Notes under the pieces: model-generated | Told to the model about the DNA's origin: nothing | Database searches by the model: none | The model's input: the letters and a program-made list of their open reading frames with translations, nothing else | Program-made: the position numbers and the translations under genes | Shown here: piece after piece, positions 50,449 to 59,066 of the stretch | Layout: the number at the start of each line of letters is the position of its first letter | Numbering within the stretch: position 1 is the first letter of the stretch | From: an uncultured Oscillospiraceae bacterium | Lineage (GTDB): Bacteria > Bacillota > Clostridia > Oscillospirales > Oscillospiraceae | NCBI GenBank assembly: GCA_910589085.1 | Contig: CAJUSG010000005.1 | Coordinates: 1 to 64,000 of the forward strand | Length of the DNA stretch: 64,000 nucleotides | Reading direction: 5' to 3'

Positions 50449-51693
50449 TTACCTCCCGGGCAGCTGAGGGGCCATCGTCCGGGTATGCCGAATTTCCTTC
50501 CATACGGTGGTCTTTTTCCAGAAGCTGACGGCGGTGATCGGCAGCCATGTAAGGAGGAACAGCCAATAGGTACACAGGCCCTTCCACAGCCTGCGGTCCC
50601 ACTTGCCCTCCATGGTAATGACAATCCCGGCGGCTGCGGTGGCAGTAAGGGCGGCCCAGGCGATATTGCCGCAGGCCCCCGCGATTCCCAGCGCCAGAGC
50701 CTGAACAACAGTCCTGCCCCCCAGGGCGGCGGTCATCGCGGTACACATCAGTCCAGCCAGGGCTGACAGCTGATAGGCGGGCAGCAGCAGGGTGGCGCCC
50801 ATGTCAAGGAGTGACAGACCGGGCTGTTCTCCCAGAGTTCTGGTCAGGGCGGGCAGATACGTCTCCGCCACCTGAAGGGTGCCGCTGCTCCACCGGCGGC
50901 GCTGGGTAAAGGACTGCTCCCAGGTGATGGGCTGCTCGTCATAGGTGACCGCCTTGGGCACCCAGGCCACCCGCTCCCCCGCCAGAACGGTCTGGACGGT
51001 AATCTCCAGGTCCTCGCTGATAGTCTCGGTGCGCCAGCCTCCCAGCCTGTCCAGCAGCTTCTGGGTCACCATAAAGCCGGTGCCGCCAATCATGGCCGAT
51101 GTCCCCATTCCAGCCTTGCCCCCGTTGTGGAACCGGTCCATCATCCAATAGTAGATGGAGGAACAGCCGGAGACAGCGGTGTCGTAGGGGTTTTTGCTGT
51201 CCCGGTAGCCCTGGGCCGCCTGAACACCGGTCAGCCGGGCGTTGTTCATCTCCGCCAGAAAGCGGCTGTCCACTATGTTGTCCGCGTCAAATACCACCCA
51301 GGCGTCATACCGCCGGCCTCTGAGCCGGTTGTAGGCAAAGCGGAGGACCTCTCCCTTGCTTTTCACCGGCGCTGTGCACTCCAGCACCTTCGCCCCAAAG
51401 TTCCGTGCCGCCAGAGCGGTGTTGTCGGTACAGTTGTTGGGGATCACCCACACATCATACAACTCCGCCGGGTAGTCCTGGGTAAGCAGGCTGTTAATTA
51501 GAGGGCCAATCACCAGCTCCTCATTTCGGGCGGCGACTAACACGGCAAATTTAGTCTGGGCCGGATGAAAACCATAATTCTTCGGCTTTCTCACAGAGGC
51601 CAGGCCGGAAACTAAATACCACAGCCCCCATAATGTCATCAACACTCCCATTGTACCCGTCAGGGCCAGGGCGGCAGGAAACAGCCAATCCAT
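50449..51693 (-). CDS. Membrane glycosyltransferase, family 2
   Basis: This 414-residue processive-type GT2 enzyme has an N-terminal helix, then the GT-A domain with FAVLVAARNEELVIGPLI, the DADNIVD metal motif, ISEDLEITVQ and the QRRRWSSG motif. Three or four C-terminal helices follow. The D, DxD, ED, QxxRW set is that of cellulose-synthase-like or poly-GlcNAc-type transferases. Product unknown. No other polysaccharide gene is adjacent. Confidence 0.9.
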   Translation of the reverse strand: MDWLFPAALALTGTMGVLMTLWGLWYLVSGLASVRKPKNYGFHPAQTKFAVLVAARNEELVIGPLINSLLTQDYPAELYDVWVIPNNCTDNTALAARNFGAKVLECTAPVKSKGEVLRFAYNRLRGRRYDAWVVFDADNIVDSRFLAEMNNARLTGVQAAQGYRDSKNPYDTAVSGCSSIYYWMMDRFHNGGKAGMGTSAMIGGTGFMVTQKLLDRLGGWRTETISEDLEITVQTVLAGERVAWVPKAVTYDEQPITWEQSFTQRRRWSSGTLQVAETYLPALTRTLGEQPGLSLLDMGATLLLPAYQLSALAGLMCTAMTAALGGRTVVQALALGIAGACGNIAWAALTATAAAGIVITMEGKWDRRLWKGLCTYWLFLLTWLPITAVSFWKKTTVWKEIRHTRTMAPQLPGR

Positions 51694-51828
51694 ATCCCGC
51701 TCCTCCTCTCGTCTGTTCTGACCACAGGATAACAGACCTTCTTTAAGGACAGAGCAGGATTAAAATTAAGATTTTATAAAAGTTTCCTTAATGCGGCAGC
51801 CCTCGACCGGAATTTACATTTTCTTCAT

Positions 51829-52002
51829 TTGACAAAAATGGCAATTTCAGCTATACTATGTTTAGTTATTATGTCAAGTTCTTCCATTCAGGTACACAGC
51901 CTTATCGGTTTATGTGGGCCGGCCGCAAGCTCGGCTCCTCTTTTTTATTATCCGGAAGAACTGGCAAGCAGGCACTCAGACGCCCCGGAAAAGGAGGTAA
52001 CA
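51829..52002 (+). promoter_or_regulatory. Promoter and leader of the osmoprotectant transporter operon
   Basis: TTGACA (51829-51834) and TATACT (51852-51857) have a 17-base spacer. The leader of about 139 bases includes a GGGCCG/CGGCTCC hairpin (one bulge) at about 51916-51938 followed by TCTTTTTT. This could be a weak attenuator. The gap 51694-51828 holds nothing else that I can identify. Confidence 0.7.
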
Positions 52003-53115
52003 TTGCTCAGATTCGATCACGTCAGTCTCACCTACGGAACCCAGAAAATCCTCAACGATATCTCATTTGAGATCCCGGAGGGGCAGTTCGCCGTCTTCAT
52101 CGGCCCCTCCGGCTGCGGCAAAACCACCACCCTGAAGATGATTAACCGCCTCATTCAGCCCGACGGCGGACACATCTACTTAAATGACAAGGATATTGCC
52201 GCAATCGACCGCTATGAGCTGCGGCGGCACACCGGCTATGTGATCCAGCAGATCGGCCTGTTCCCCAACATGACGGTGGCCCAAAACATCTGCGTGGTGC
52301 CCAAGCTGCTGAAATGGCCCAAGGACAAGTGCGACCAGATCGTCCGCGACCTGCTGGACATGGTGGAGCTGCCCTACGACCAGTACGCCCACAAATACCC
52401 CGGCGAGATGTCCGGAGGCCAGCAGCAGCGCATCGGTATTCTGCGGGCTCTGGCCGCCTCTCCTCCGGTGGTACTGATGGATGAGCCCTTCAGCGCCCTG
52501 GACCCCATGACCCGCCGCTCCCTTCAGCTGGAGGTAAAGACCCTCCAGCAAAAGCTGAACAAGACCATCATCTTTGTCACCCACGACATGGAGGAGGCCC
52601 TGGACCTGGCCGATGTCATTATCTTCATGAATCAGGGGGAGATCGTCCAGATCGCCCCCCCGGAGGAGATGCTGGAGAACCCCGCCACCGACCAGATTCG
52701 GGAGTTTTTGGGCAAGCACCAGTCCGGCCCCGACCCCGCCGGGCTGACGGTGGACCACTTCATGCGCACCGGCATCATCACCGTCAACCAGAATCGGGGG
52801 ATCAACGAGTGCGTCAGCCGGATGCAGCACCACAACGTGGACACCCTGCTGGTGGTGGACGAAAATCGCCGCTATCAGGGCACGGTATCCATTGCCGACA
52901 TCCGCCTCACCGGCCATGTAGTAAAGACCATCGGCCCCCTGGTGCGGTGCGCCACCCCCACCGTCCACGTGGGGGACAACGCCAAGGAGTGCTTTGAGCA
53001 GCTCATCTCCAGCGGCTTCCCCTACCTGGTGGTGCTGAAGGAGGACGAGACGGTGGCTGGCATCGTCACCAAGACCAGCATGGCCTCCGCTATGGCGGAA
53101 CAGCTGTGGGGGTGA
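52003..53115 (+). CDS. opuCA: Glycine betaine/carnitine/choline ABC transporter ATP-binding protein (OpuCA type)
   Basis: This 370-residue ATPase has Walker A GPSGCGKTT near residue 36, signature MSGGQQQR near 135 and Walker B VVLMDEP near 157. Two CBS domains occupy the C-terminal 120 residues; in OpuC-type transporters these sense ionic strength or c-di-AMP. The start is a TTG at 52003 with AAAAGGAGG upstream; a longer frame back to 51829 overlaps the promoter and is not used. Confidence 0.94.
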   Translation: MLRFDHVSLTYGTQKILNDISFEIPEGQFAVFIGPSGCGKTTTLKMINRLIQPDGGHIYLNDKDIAAIDRYELRRHTGYVIQQIGLFPNMTVAQNICVVPKLLKWPKDKCDQIVRDLLDMVELPYDQYAHKYPGEMSGGQQQRIGILRALAASPPVVLMDEPFSALDPMTRRSLQLEVKTLQQKLNKTIIFVTHDMEEALDLADVIIFMNQGEIVQIAPPEEMLENPATDQIREFLGKHQSGPDPAGLTVDHFMRTGIITVNQNRGINECVSRMQHHNVDTLLVVDENRRYQGTVSIADIRLTGHVVKTIGPLVRCATPTVHVGDNAKECFEQLISSGFPYLVVLKEDETVAGIVTKTSMASAMAEQLWG

Positions 53116-53119
53116 TGGA

Positions 53120-53752
53120 ATGAACGAGCTTCTTCTGTCCATCCTCCGGGCCGCCGCCGTCCACACCGGCTACACCCTGGTGTGCGTAGCCATCGGCTTT
53201 GTGCTGGGGCTGTTTCTGGGCATCGGACTGTCCCGGCTGCCCACCCTGTCCAGGTATCTGATCCCTCTGCTGTCCATTTTGAATACCGTACCCGGCATCG
53301 TCTTCATCGGCGTGCTGTACATCTTCACCGGCATGACCCCGGCCACGGTAATTATCGCCCTGTCCATCTACGCCATGTTCCCGGTGCTGAAAAACACCGT
53401 TACCGGCCTGAGCGGCGTGGATGCGCAGTACAAGGAGGCCGCCCGTGGCTGCGGCATGAACCACTACCAGCGGCTGGTCCAGGTGGAGCTGCCCCTGGCC
53501 ATGCCCACCATCATCGGCGGGCTGCGGCTGTCCGCCGTGTACACCGTCAGCTGGACGGTGCTGGCCGCCATGATCGGCCTGGGCGGGCTGGGCGACTTCG
53601 TATACAAAGGGGTCAGCTCCAACAATAACGCCCTGATCCTCCAGGGGGCCATTCCCGCCGCCATCCTGGCCCTGGCGCTGGGCGGACTGGTGGACGCCCT
53701 GCAAAAGCGGGTGGTCCCCAGGGGCCTGCGGAAAGGCGGGGCCGGGAAATGA
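53120..53752 (+). CDS. opuCB: OpuC-type ABC transporter permease
   Basis: This 210-residue permease has five or six helices and the BPD-type EAA loop (YKEAARGCGMNHYQRLVQVELPLAMPTIIGGL). It starts four bases after the ATPase stop and overlaps the following fusion gene by four bases. It would pair with the permease half of that fusion. Confidence 0.93.
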   Translation: MNELLLSILRAAAVHTGYTLVCVAIGFVLGLFLGIGLSRLPTLSRYLIPLLSILNTVPGIVFIGVLYIFTGMTPATVIIALSIYAMFPVLKNTVTGLSGVDAQYKEAARGCGMNHYQRLVQVELPLAMPTIIGGLRLSAVYTVSWTVLAAMIGLGGLGDFVYKGVSSNNNALILQGAIPAAILALALGGLVDALQKRVVPRGLRKGGAGK

Positions 53753-55281
53753 GTATTTCCATGATCTGGGACCACCTGTCCCTGGTGCTCTCTGCCCTTA
53801 TCCTGGCCGTGGCCGCCGGGGTGCCCCTGGGCCTGCTGGCCTACCTCTTCCCCAAGGCTGGAAAAGTCCTCCTCTGGGTGGTGGACCTGATTCAGACCAT
53901 CCCCGCCCTAGCCCTGCTGGGCGTTATTATGGTCATTACCGGGCCCGGGTCCCCCACCGCCATGATCGGCCTGGCCCTCTACTCCCTGCTGCCCATCGCC
54001 CGGAACACCTCCCTGGGCCTGTCCCAGGTGCCCGGCCACCTGAAGGAGGCCGCCGCCGGCATGGGGATGAGCCCAGCCTACCGCCTGCTCCATGTGGATA
54101 TCCCCCTGTCCACCCCCATGCTGGTGACAGGCATCCGCATCGCCGCCGTCAACGCCATCGGCACCGCCGTCTTCGCCTCCTTTGTAGGGGGCGGCGGGCT
54201 GGGCGGGCTGTTCTACACCGCCATCCGCCAGCAGGATATGACCGCCCTGGTGGTGGGAACTCTGGTTCTCATGGCTATGGCCCTGGCGCTGGACGCCGGA
54301 CTGGGCTGGGTGGAGCGGCGGATGTCCGGGACCCGCCGCAACAAGCTGCCCTTCCCCATAAAGGCGGCGGGGGGCGCGGCGCTGGCCCTGGCCAGCGTGG
54401 TCCTGGTGGTCTCCACCCTCCTGCCCAACAGCACCGAGGGCCGGCTCACCCTCTACGACGGGGACTACTCCGAGGTCAAGCTGATGCACGCAATGGTGGA
54501 ACTGCTGGTGGAGGACAAAACCGACCTGGACGTGGTCATTCTGGACCAGATGACCCAGGTGAACAACCACAACGAGCTGAAGGGGGCCAACCCCAGCTGC
54601 GACCTGATGTTCAGCTACGACGGCACGGTGCTCACCACCTTCCTGGGGCTGGACACCAGTGACATCCCAGAGGGCGAGACCCTGTACGACTTCGCCAACC
54701 GGGCGGTTCAGGAGCGGGAGGGCCTGCGGCTGCTGGGCAAGGTGGGGCTGAACAACACCTATTCCATCGGGGTCACCCAGAGCGTGATTGACCAGTACGG
54801 CGCGGCCCGGGTCTCCGACCTGATCCCCGTGGCTGGGGAGCTGGATTTCGGCGCAGAACACGAGTTCTACACCGAAGAGGGCAGCATGAAGTACCAGCCC
54901 TTTGTGGACTTCTACGGCCTGCAGTTCAAGTCCGCCAAGCCGGTGGATGTGGTGCTGAAGTACAGCGCCGTGGAGAGTGGAGCCTTCGACGTGATGGTGG
55001 TCTACGCCACCGACGGCCTGAACAAGCGGGCCGGCCTCACCATTCTGGAGGACGACCTGGGCTTCTTCCCCGAGTACTACGGGGCCTTCCTGGTGCGGGA
55101 GGACCTGTTCTCCGACTTCTACGACACCGCCCCCAACCTGGAGCAGGTGCTGGAGCTCCTCACCGGCCAGGTGAGCAGTGAGGACATGGTGGAGCTGACC
55201 TACGCTGTGGATGTGGATGGCCGGCCAGTGGCCGAGGTGGCCCACGCTTTTCTGGTGTCCAAAGGCCTGCTGACCGCATAG
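53749..55281 (+). CDS. Fused permease and substrate-binding protein of the OpuC-type transporter
   Basis: This 510-residue protein joins two usual subunits. Residues 1-200 are a permease with the EAA loop (LKEAAAGMGMSPAYRLLHVDIPLSTPML). A further helix at about 205-225 leads to an extracytoplasmic OpuAC/ProX-like binding domain (about 235-510), with repeated short loops ending in VAEVAHAFLVSKG. The binding domain thus stays tethered. Related fusions occur in other Gram-positive Opu systems. Substrate is probably a quaternary ammonium compound. Confidence 0.92.
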   Translation: MSISMIWDHLSLVLSALILAVAAGVPLGLLAYLFPKAGKVLLWVVDLIQTIPALALLGVIMVITGPGSPTAMIGLALYSLLPIARNTSLGLSQVPGHLKEAAAGMGMSPAYRLLHVDIPLSTPMLVTGIRIAAVNAIGTAVFASFVGGGGLGGLFYTAIRQQDMTALVVGTLVLMAMALALDAGLGWVERRMSGTRRNKLPFPIKAAGGAALALASVVLVVSTLLPNSTEGRLTLYDGDYSEVKLMHAMVELLVEDKTDLDVVILDQMTQVNNHNELKGANPSCDLMFSYDGTVLTTFLGLDTSDIPEGETLYDFANRAVQEREGLRLLGKVGLNNTYSIGVTQSVIDQYGAARVSDLIPVAGELDFGAEHEFYTEEGSMKYQPFVDFYGLQFKSAKPVDVVLKYSAVESGAFDVMVVYATDGLNKRAGLTILEDDLGFFPEYYGAFLVREDLFSDFYDTAPNLEQVLELLTGQVSSEDMVELTYAVDVDGRPVAEVAHAFLVSKGLLTA

Positions 55282-55363
55282 GACATCCTCTCCCCCGCAT
55301 ATGGTAAGACAAACCAATTCCGCCCGCTGGGCAGGAATTGATATCACACTTGGGGGAATGGGT

Positions 55364-55597
55364 ATGGACACCAGGATCGCGGAGCTGCGGTATAAGGAGG
55401 TCATCAGCGTGGAGGACGGGACCCGCTACGGCTACGTGGGGGACATGGAGGTGGACCTGGAGAGCGGCCAGGTCCGGGCCCTGGTGGTCCCCGGCCGCCG
55501 GCGGTTCTTCGGCCTGCTGGGCCGGGAGGAGGACAAGGTCATCCCCTGGTCCGCCGTAAAGCGTTTTGGAGAAGACATTATTTTAGTGGAACAGTAA
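55364..55597 (+). CDS. YlmC/YmxH family PRC-barrel sporulation protein
   Basis: This 77-residue protein is a PRC-barrel: RIAELRYKEVISVEDGTRYGYVGDMEVD, then ALVVPGRRRFFGLLGREED and IPWSAVKRFGEDIILVE. Members are found in endospore formers; their exact role is unknown. The ATG at 55364 follows a GGGGGA site; an earlier frame to 55301 is probably not translated. It stands 82 bases after the transporter stop and is followed by a terminator. Confidence 0.88.
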   Translation: MDTRIAELRYKEVISVEDGTRYGYVGDMEVDLESGQVRALVVPGRRRFFGLLGREEDKVIPWSAVKRFGEDIILVEQ

Positions 55598-55602
55598 CGA
55601 GT

Positions 55603-55640
55603 AAGGCTCCGCCGTTTGGGCGGAGCCTTATCCTATTCTG
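55603..55640 (+). terminator. Terminator after the YlmC gene
   Basis: AAGGCTCCGCC pairs with GGCGGAGCCTT around a five-base loop. T content after it is modest (ATCCTATTCT). It touches the stop of the convergent gene and may be shared. Confidence 0.75.
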
Positions 55641-56457
55641 TCAAATTTATATAGAAAAAGTAGCTTGCGGTGCCTCCATAGCCGCTGTCCGTGTCCCAGC
55701 CAGCCTGGACCTCATAGATATATCCCCCCGGCTTCAGCGCGATTTCATACCCGTTTACCGCCACCTCTTCTCCCTCCGCAGAGGGCTCGCCCCAGTGCGC
55801 ATCACTCCAGCGGCGCACGCTTAGAATCTCGTCGGGCTCCTCCATAAAGCGCAGCACAGCGGCCGAATCCGTCGTCTCCAGCGCGGGCTGGAGATCCTTC
55901 TGGTATTCCAGGGGGTGCCCGCCGCAGGCCTGTATTCCCTCACTGGTCCCATTCTGGTCTATGCGCTGCCAGGAATAGGAGCCTTGCAGAGCCTGGTGGG
56001 AGGTCATGTCACTGACCACTGCCAGCGCCGGGGGCTCCTCCATCACCAGAACAGTGTCCTCCCGCTCCAGCAGACTGTTGGCATACTGGCTCAGGGCCTC
56101 ACAGGGCTCATACTTCGTCCGATACCCCACCCCATCAAGGACCAGAAAGGGGTTGTAGGCCATCACCTCGGTCTGTGTGCCGTCCGACATGGTCACGTTG
56201 AAGACGACTCCCTGCCCGCTATACTCCCGAAAGGAATTGTCCTCCCGGTAAATTACCACGTCCTCCAAATAGTCCGCCAGCTCCTTGAGCTCTACGATCT
56301 GGACTGTCCTGTCCGGCGGCGTCAGGCGCACTGTGGCCGATACCATGTCCGCAGCGCTCAAATTCTGGAAGGGCTTCCTGCCTCCCAAGATCAGCATCGC
56401 TGCCCCCAGCAGCAGTACAGCCGCCCCTGTCCCCAGCATGATTCCGGTTTTTCTCAT
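55633..56457 (-). CDS. Hypothetical membrane-anchored exported protein
   Basis: This 274-residue protein starts with MRKTGIMLGTGAAVLLLGAAMLILGG, a signal anchor or uncleaved signal. The outer part has no motif I recognise. It contains strand-rich segments such as TVQIVELKELADYLEDVVIY and VAVNGYEIALKPGGYIYEVQAGW. ATG 56457 has AAGGAGG upstream; the longer frame to 56595 is not supported. A surface or sensing role is possible but not shown. Confidence 0.75.
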   Translation of the reverse strand: MRKTGIMLGTGAAVLLLGAAMLILGGRKPFQNLSAADMVSATVRLTPPDRTVQIVELKELADYLEDVVIYREDNSFREYSGQGVVFNVTMSDGTQTEVMAYNPFLVLDGVGYRTKYEPCEALSQYANSLLEREDTVLVMEEPPALAVVSDMTSHQALQGSYSWQRIDQNGTSEGIQACGGHPLEYQKDLQPALETTDSAAVLRFMEEPDEILSVRRWSDAHWGEPSAEGEEVAVNGYEIALKPGGYIYEVQAGWDTDSGYGGTASYFFYINLTE

Positions 56458-56536
56458 GTTATGCTCCTCCTTTTTCCGGATGTTTTGTCCCCGCTCACTT
56501 ATATAGACGCAAAAAATACCGGACCGTTCCGTTTTT

Positions 56537-57472
56537 TTACAGATGCCGCAGATTGACCCGGTACTCCCGCAGGTCGTCTTCCTTCGCCGTCTCAATAATC
56601 TTATCCAGCGCCGCGGCGAGGGCCTCCTTGTCCTCTGGCAGGGTTCCTTGGAACTGAAATGCGTTTGACGCGCCTAAAGCGGCAAATTGGGTGGGGATTT
56701 CCAGGTTTTGCAGTAAAGTGCGAATCTCTCTGTATTTTTCCAGCTCACTCTCCTCCCGCCAGCTGCCCCGCTGAATCTCCTGATAGAGCTCCGATTCCGG
56801 GTAAATGGTCAGCATGTTGACCCCAATGAGCGTCGGGTGGAGCTGATTGCACACATCGGCAGTTGCTTTCGCGCCAATCTCACTCCGGCCAGCGCCGGAA
56901 ATACCCACCAGGTAGAAAAAGCTGTAATGAATCCCCGCCTGATCCAACCGCTGGCATTGCTTCACAATATCTGCCGCAGTATAGCCCTTATTCATAAATT
57001 TCAGAGCTTCATTATCGCCGGTTTCAATCCCGATGGTCAGGCCGTCATACCCGGCCTGGCGGAGAGCCGCCAACTCTTCGTCCGACTTCAGCGTCACATC
57101 CGTGACCCGCGCAAAGCACCCTATGGTTTTGATTGAGGGGAGATATTGCCGGATCAAATCAGCGATTGTCATAAGCCGCTCATACTTCAATACAAAGGGA
57201 TTGGCTCCGGTCAAAAAAGCCCGCCGGATGTGCTCCGGCCTGGGCAGTCCCTGCAGACGGGCTCTTAGCAGGGAAATGGGGTCTGTACTCCACAGCTGGG
57301 CCTCCTGTAAATCACTCTCAATGTCCTCCAGGGGAGACATTCTGAATTTGAAGGGCAGATCCTTATAGAGCGTACAGAATTTACATTGGTGGTGGGTACA
57401 GCCCGCCGTTACCTCAAGCAGCAGCGAGGACGCCTCGTAGGGCGGCCTCCATATTGTTCCAGTGTAGTGCAT
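56537..57472 (-). CDS. Radical SAM protein
   Basis: This 311-residue enzyme has the radical SAM cluster motif as CTHHQCKFC near residues 25-33, and later GLTIGIETGDNEALKFMNKGY. It lacks a second visible cluster motif. Members of this Elp3/MiaB-like single-domain type are numerous and mostly uncharacterised. ATG 57472 has AAGGAGG upstream. It is divergent from an HxlR regulator across palindromic sites, so that regulator probably controls it. Confidence 0.88.
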   Translation of the reverse strand: MHYTGTIWRPPYEASSLLLEVTAGCTHHQCKFCTLYKDLPFKFRMSPLEDIESDLQEAQLWSTDPISLLRARLQGLPRPEHIRRAFLTGANPFVLKYERLMTIADLIRQYLPSIKTIGCFARVTDVTLKSDEELAALRQAGYDGLTIGIETGDNEALKFMNKGYTAADIVKQCQRLDQAGIHYSFFYLVGISGAGRSEIGAKATADVCNQLHPTLIGVNMLTIYPESELYQEIQRGSWREESELEKYREIRTLLQNLEIPTQFAALGASNAFQFQGTLPEDKEALAAALDKIIETAKEDDLREYRVNLRHL

Positions 57473-57522
57473 GACATTACCTCCTTGTTTTTTTGCCATT
57501 ATATCACGGTATATGGAAAATA

Positions 57523-57577
57523 AAAGTACGGTACTTTTTTATAGTACCTTGTTTTTATATCGCAGCGGCGATATAAT
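57523..57577. promoter_or_regulatory. Operator cluster between radical SAM and hxlR genes
   Basis: AAAGTAC-G-GTACTTT is a perfect palindrome at 57523-57537. AGTACC at 57543-57548 repeats the half-site, giving GGTACT...AGTACC as a second pair. TATATCGC-AGCG-GCGATATA is another perfect palindrome at 57556-57575, which overlaps the TATAAT box of the hxlR promoter (57572-57577; a TTGTTT box lies 17 bases upstream). Confidence 0.72.
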
Positions 57578-57597
57578 GTCATCAGGAGGTTTTGAAC

Positions 57598-57930
57598 ATG
57601 AGGAAAACAGAAACAGCAATCCAACGCTGCAAAACTATGTCAACCCTTCAAAAAATTTTGGGCGGCAAGTGGAAACTTGAAATTCTCTATTATATAGCCT
57701 TTCAGGACATTCACAGGTTTGGCGCTCTGCGCCGCCAGCTCGGTGAAATAACCGAGTCCTCCCTGACAAAACAGCTCCGGGAATTAGAGGCCGACGGATT
57801 TCTGATCCGGCACGACTTCAAAGAAATTCCTCCGCATGTGGAATATACCCTGTCTGATTTGGGCCAGAGCTTCATGGACGTCATTAACTACATGAAAAGC
57901 TGGGGAGATCAGAATTTGCCGGGTGAATAA
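57598..57930 (+). CDS. HxlR family winged-helix regulator
   Basis: This 110-residue protein has the HxlR/MarR-like winged helix: LQKILGGKWKLEILYYIAF then RFGALRRQLGEITESSLTKQLRELEADGFLIRHDF and EYTLSDLGQSF. There are two cysteines early only at CKT. HxlR members often respond to aldehydes or disulfide stress. It starts at ATG 57598 with AGGAGG upstream and is divergent from the radical SAM gene. Confidence 0.9.
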   Translation: MRKTETAIQRCKTMSTLQKILGGKWKLEILYYIAFQDIHRFGALRRQLGEITESSLTKQLRELEADGFLIRHDFKEIPPHVEYTLSDLGQSFMDVINYMKSWGDQNLPGE

Positions 57931-57975
57931 AAGGGTTTAAATCGCACCGGGAGAGACCCTCCCGGCGCAGTCATC

Positions 57976-58488
57976 TCAAAGGATTTCGACCAATTCGCTC
58001 ACCGGGATTCGCGTCTGACTGTGCCGCTCCGGGTCGGTGAAGCTCTCTCCGGCGTAGCCAATCACCAGGATGTTAATTGGCTCCAGATTGGCGGGAAGAT
58101 CAAACTCTTGGCGCAGAACATCCGGTTTGAAGTAGCACACCCATACACTGCCCAGCCCCAGCTCCGTAGCCTGAAGCATCATGTGGTCGGTCAGAATGGA
58201 GGCGTCAATATCACCGGTCTGCTTCCGGTCAAAGGGCCGCACCCACGCCTTGCTGCGGTCGGCGCAGATGATGATGGCCAGGGGCGCGCCGTAGATGTTG
58301 GCAGCCTTGCCGATCTTCGCCAGCCCCTCCTCGCTCTGTACGGCGATCAGATGTACCGGCTGAAGGTTGGCGGCGGTGGGGGCCACATGCGCGGCCTCCA
58401 AAATCTTTTCCAGCTTCTCTGGCTCTACTCTTCGGTCGGTGTAGCTGCGGATGGAGCAGCGTGTCTTTGCGATAGTAATAAAGTCCAT
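57976..58488 (-). CDS. Nitroreductase family protein
   Basis: This 170-residue flavoprotein starts MDFITIAKTRCSIRSYTDRRVEPEKLEKILEAA, with APTAANLQP, a DHMMLQATELGLGSVWV helix and GYAGESF near the end. Substrate unknown. ATG 58488 has AGGACA upstream. It is convergent with the first hxlR and divergent from the second, which lies across palindromic sites and likely regulates it. A hairpin at 57944-57968 separates it from the first hxlR. Confidence 0.9.
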   Translation of the reverse strand: MDFITIAKTRCSIRSYTDRRVEPEKLEKILEAAHVAPTAANLQPVHLIAVQSEEGLAKIGKAANIYGAPLAIIICADRSKAWVRPFDRKQTGDIDASILTDHMMLQATELGLGSVWVCYFKPDVLRQEFDLPANLEPINILVIGYAGESFTDPERHSQTRIPVSELVEIL

Positions 58489-58584
58489 AATATTTTGTCC
58501 TTTCTGAATAATCTGATGGCCGTAAATCAGAAGCGCCATCTGCCATGATTTTAGCAACATCCAAAAATCTTCACAAGATCGCAC

Positions 58585-58622
58585 TTTTTGGGTAGGTACT
58601 TCCCAAAAAGGTAGTCCTTTTT
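58585..58622. promoter_or_regulatory. Operator palindromes between nitroreductase and hxlR
   Basis: TTTTTGGG and CCCAAAAA form a perfect 8-bp inverted repeat (58585-58592 and 58602-58609) around TAGGTACTT. AAAAAGG and CCTTTTT form a second one (58605-58611 and 58616-58622) sharing its edge. A GGTA/TACC-like core is common to the operator cluster at 57.5 kb. Confidence 0.72.
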
Positions 58623-58663
58623 TAAATGAATATGCCATGATATACTTGGTGCGAGGTGAGACT

Positions 58664-59008
58664 ATGAAGCAAATACAGTTTAATTGTCCTGTTGAGGCCA
58701 CGCTGTCGCTGATCGGCGGAAAATATAAGCCGCTCATTCTCTGGCATTTGGTTGAAGGGCCTCTACACTACATGGAACTGCAGCGGCGGATACCAAGCGC
58801 AACCCCCAAGATGCTCTCCCAGCAACTTCACGACTTGGAAAAGTGCGGAATGATTCATAGAGAGGTGATCCCGGAAAAACCGCCAAAAACATTATATTCC
58901 CTGACCGCTTTCGGAGAAAGCGTTATCCCGGTTCTGGAGGCCATGTGTCAATGGGGAACCAGTTACATGGACAGCTTAGAGCTTCCATCAGCAAGAGCAT
59001 CATCATAA
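58664..59008 (+). CDS. HxlR family winged-helix regulator
   Basis: This 114-residue protein has CPVEATLSLIGGKYKPLILWHL, then RRIPSATPKMLSQQLHDLEKCGMIHREVIPEKPPKTLYSLTAFG. The Cys at residue 7 (NCPVE) matches the redox-sensing cysteine of HxlR/YodB-type regulators, which would suit control of a nitroreductase; this is inference. ATG 58664 has GAGGTGA upstream. It is divergent from the nitroreductase gene and followed by a strong terminator. Confidence 0.9.
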   Translation: MKQIQFNCPVEATLSLIGGKYKPLILWHLVEGPLHYMELQRRIPSATPKMLSQQLHDLEKCGMIHREVIPEKPPKTLYSLTAFGESVIPVLEAMCQWGTSYMDSLELPSARASS

Positions 59009-59058
59009 AAATCACTCCTCTCCTGGAGCAGTTTCCTTCCGGGAGAGGAGTGATTTTT
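59007..59058. terminator. Bidirectional terminator between hxlR and purL
   Basis: AAAAATCACTCCTCTCC pairs with GGAGAGGAGTGATTTTT over 17 bp with an 18-base loop. A and T runs flank both sides, so it works in both directions for the convergent genes. Confidence 0.93.
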
Positions 59059-59066
59059 CATCAAGT

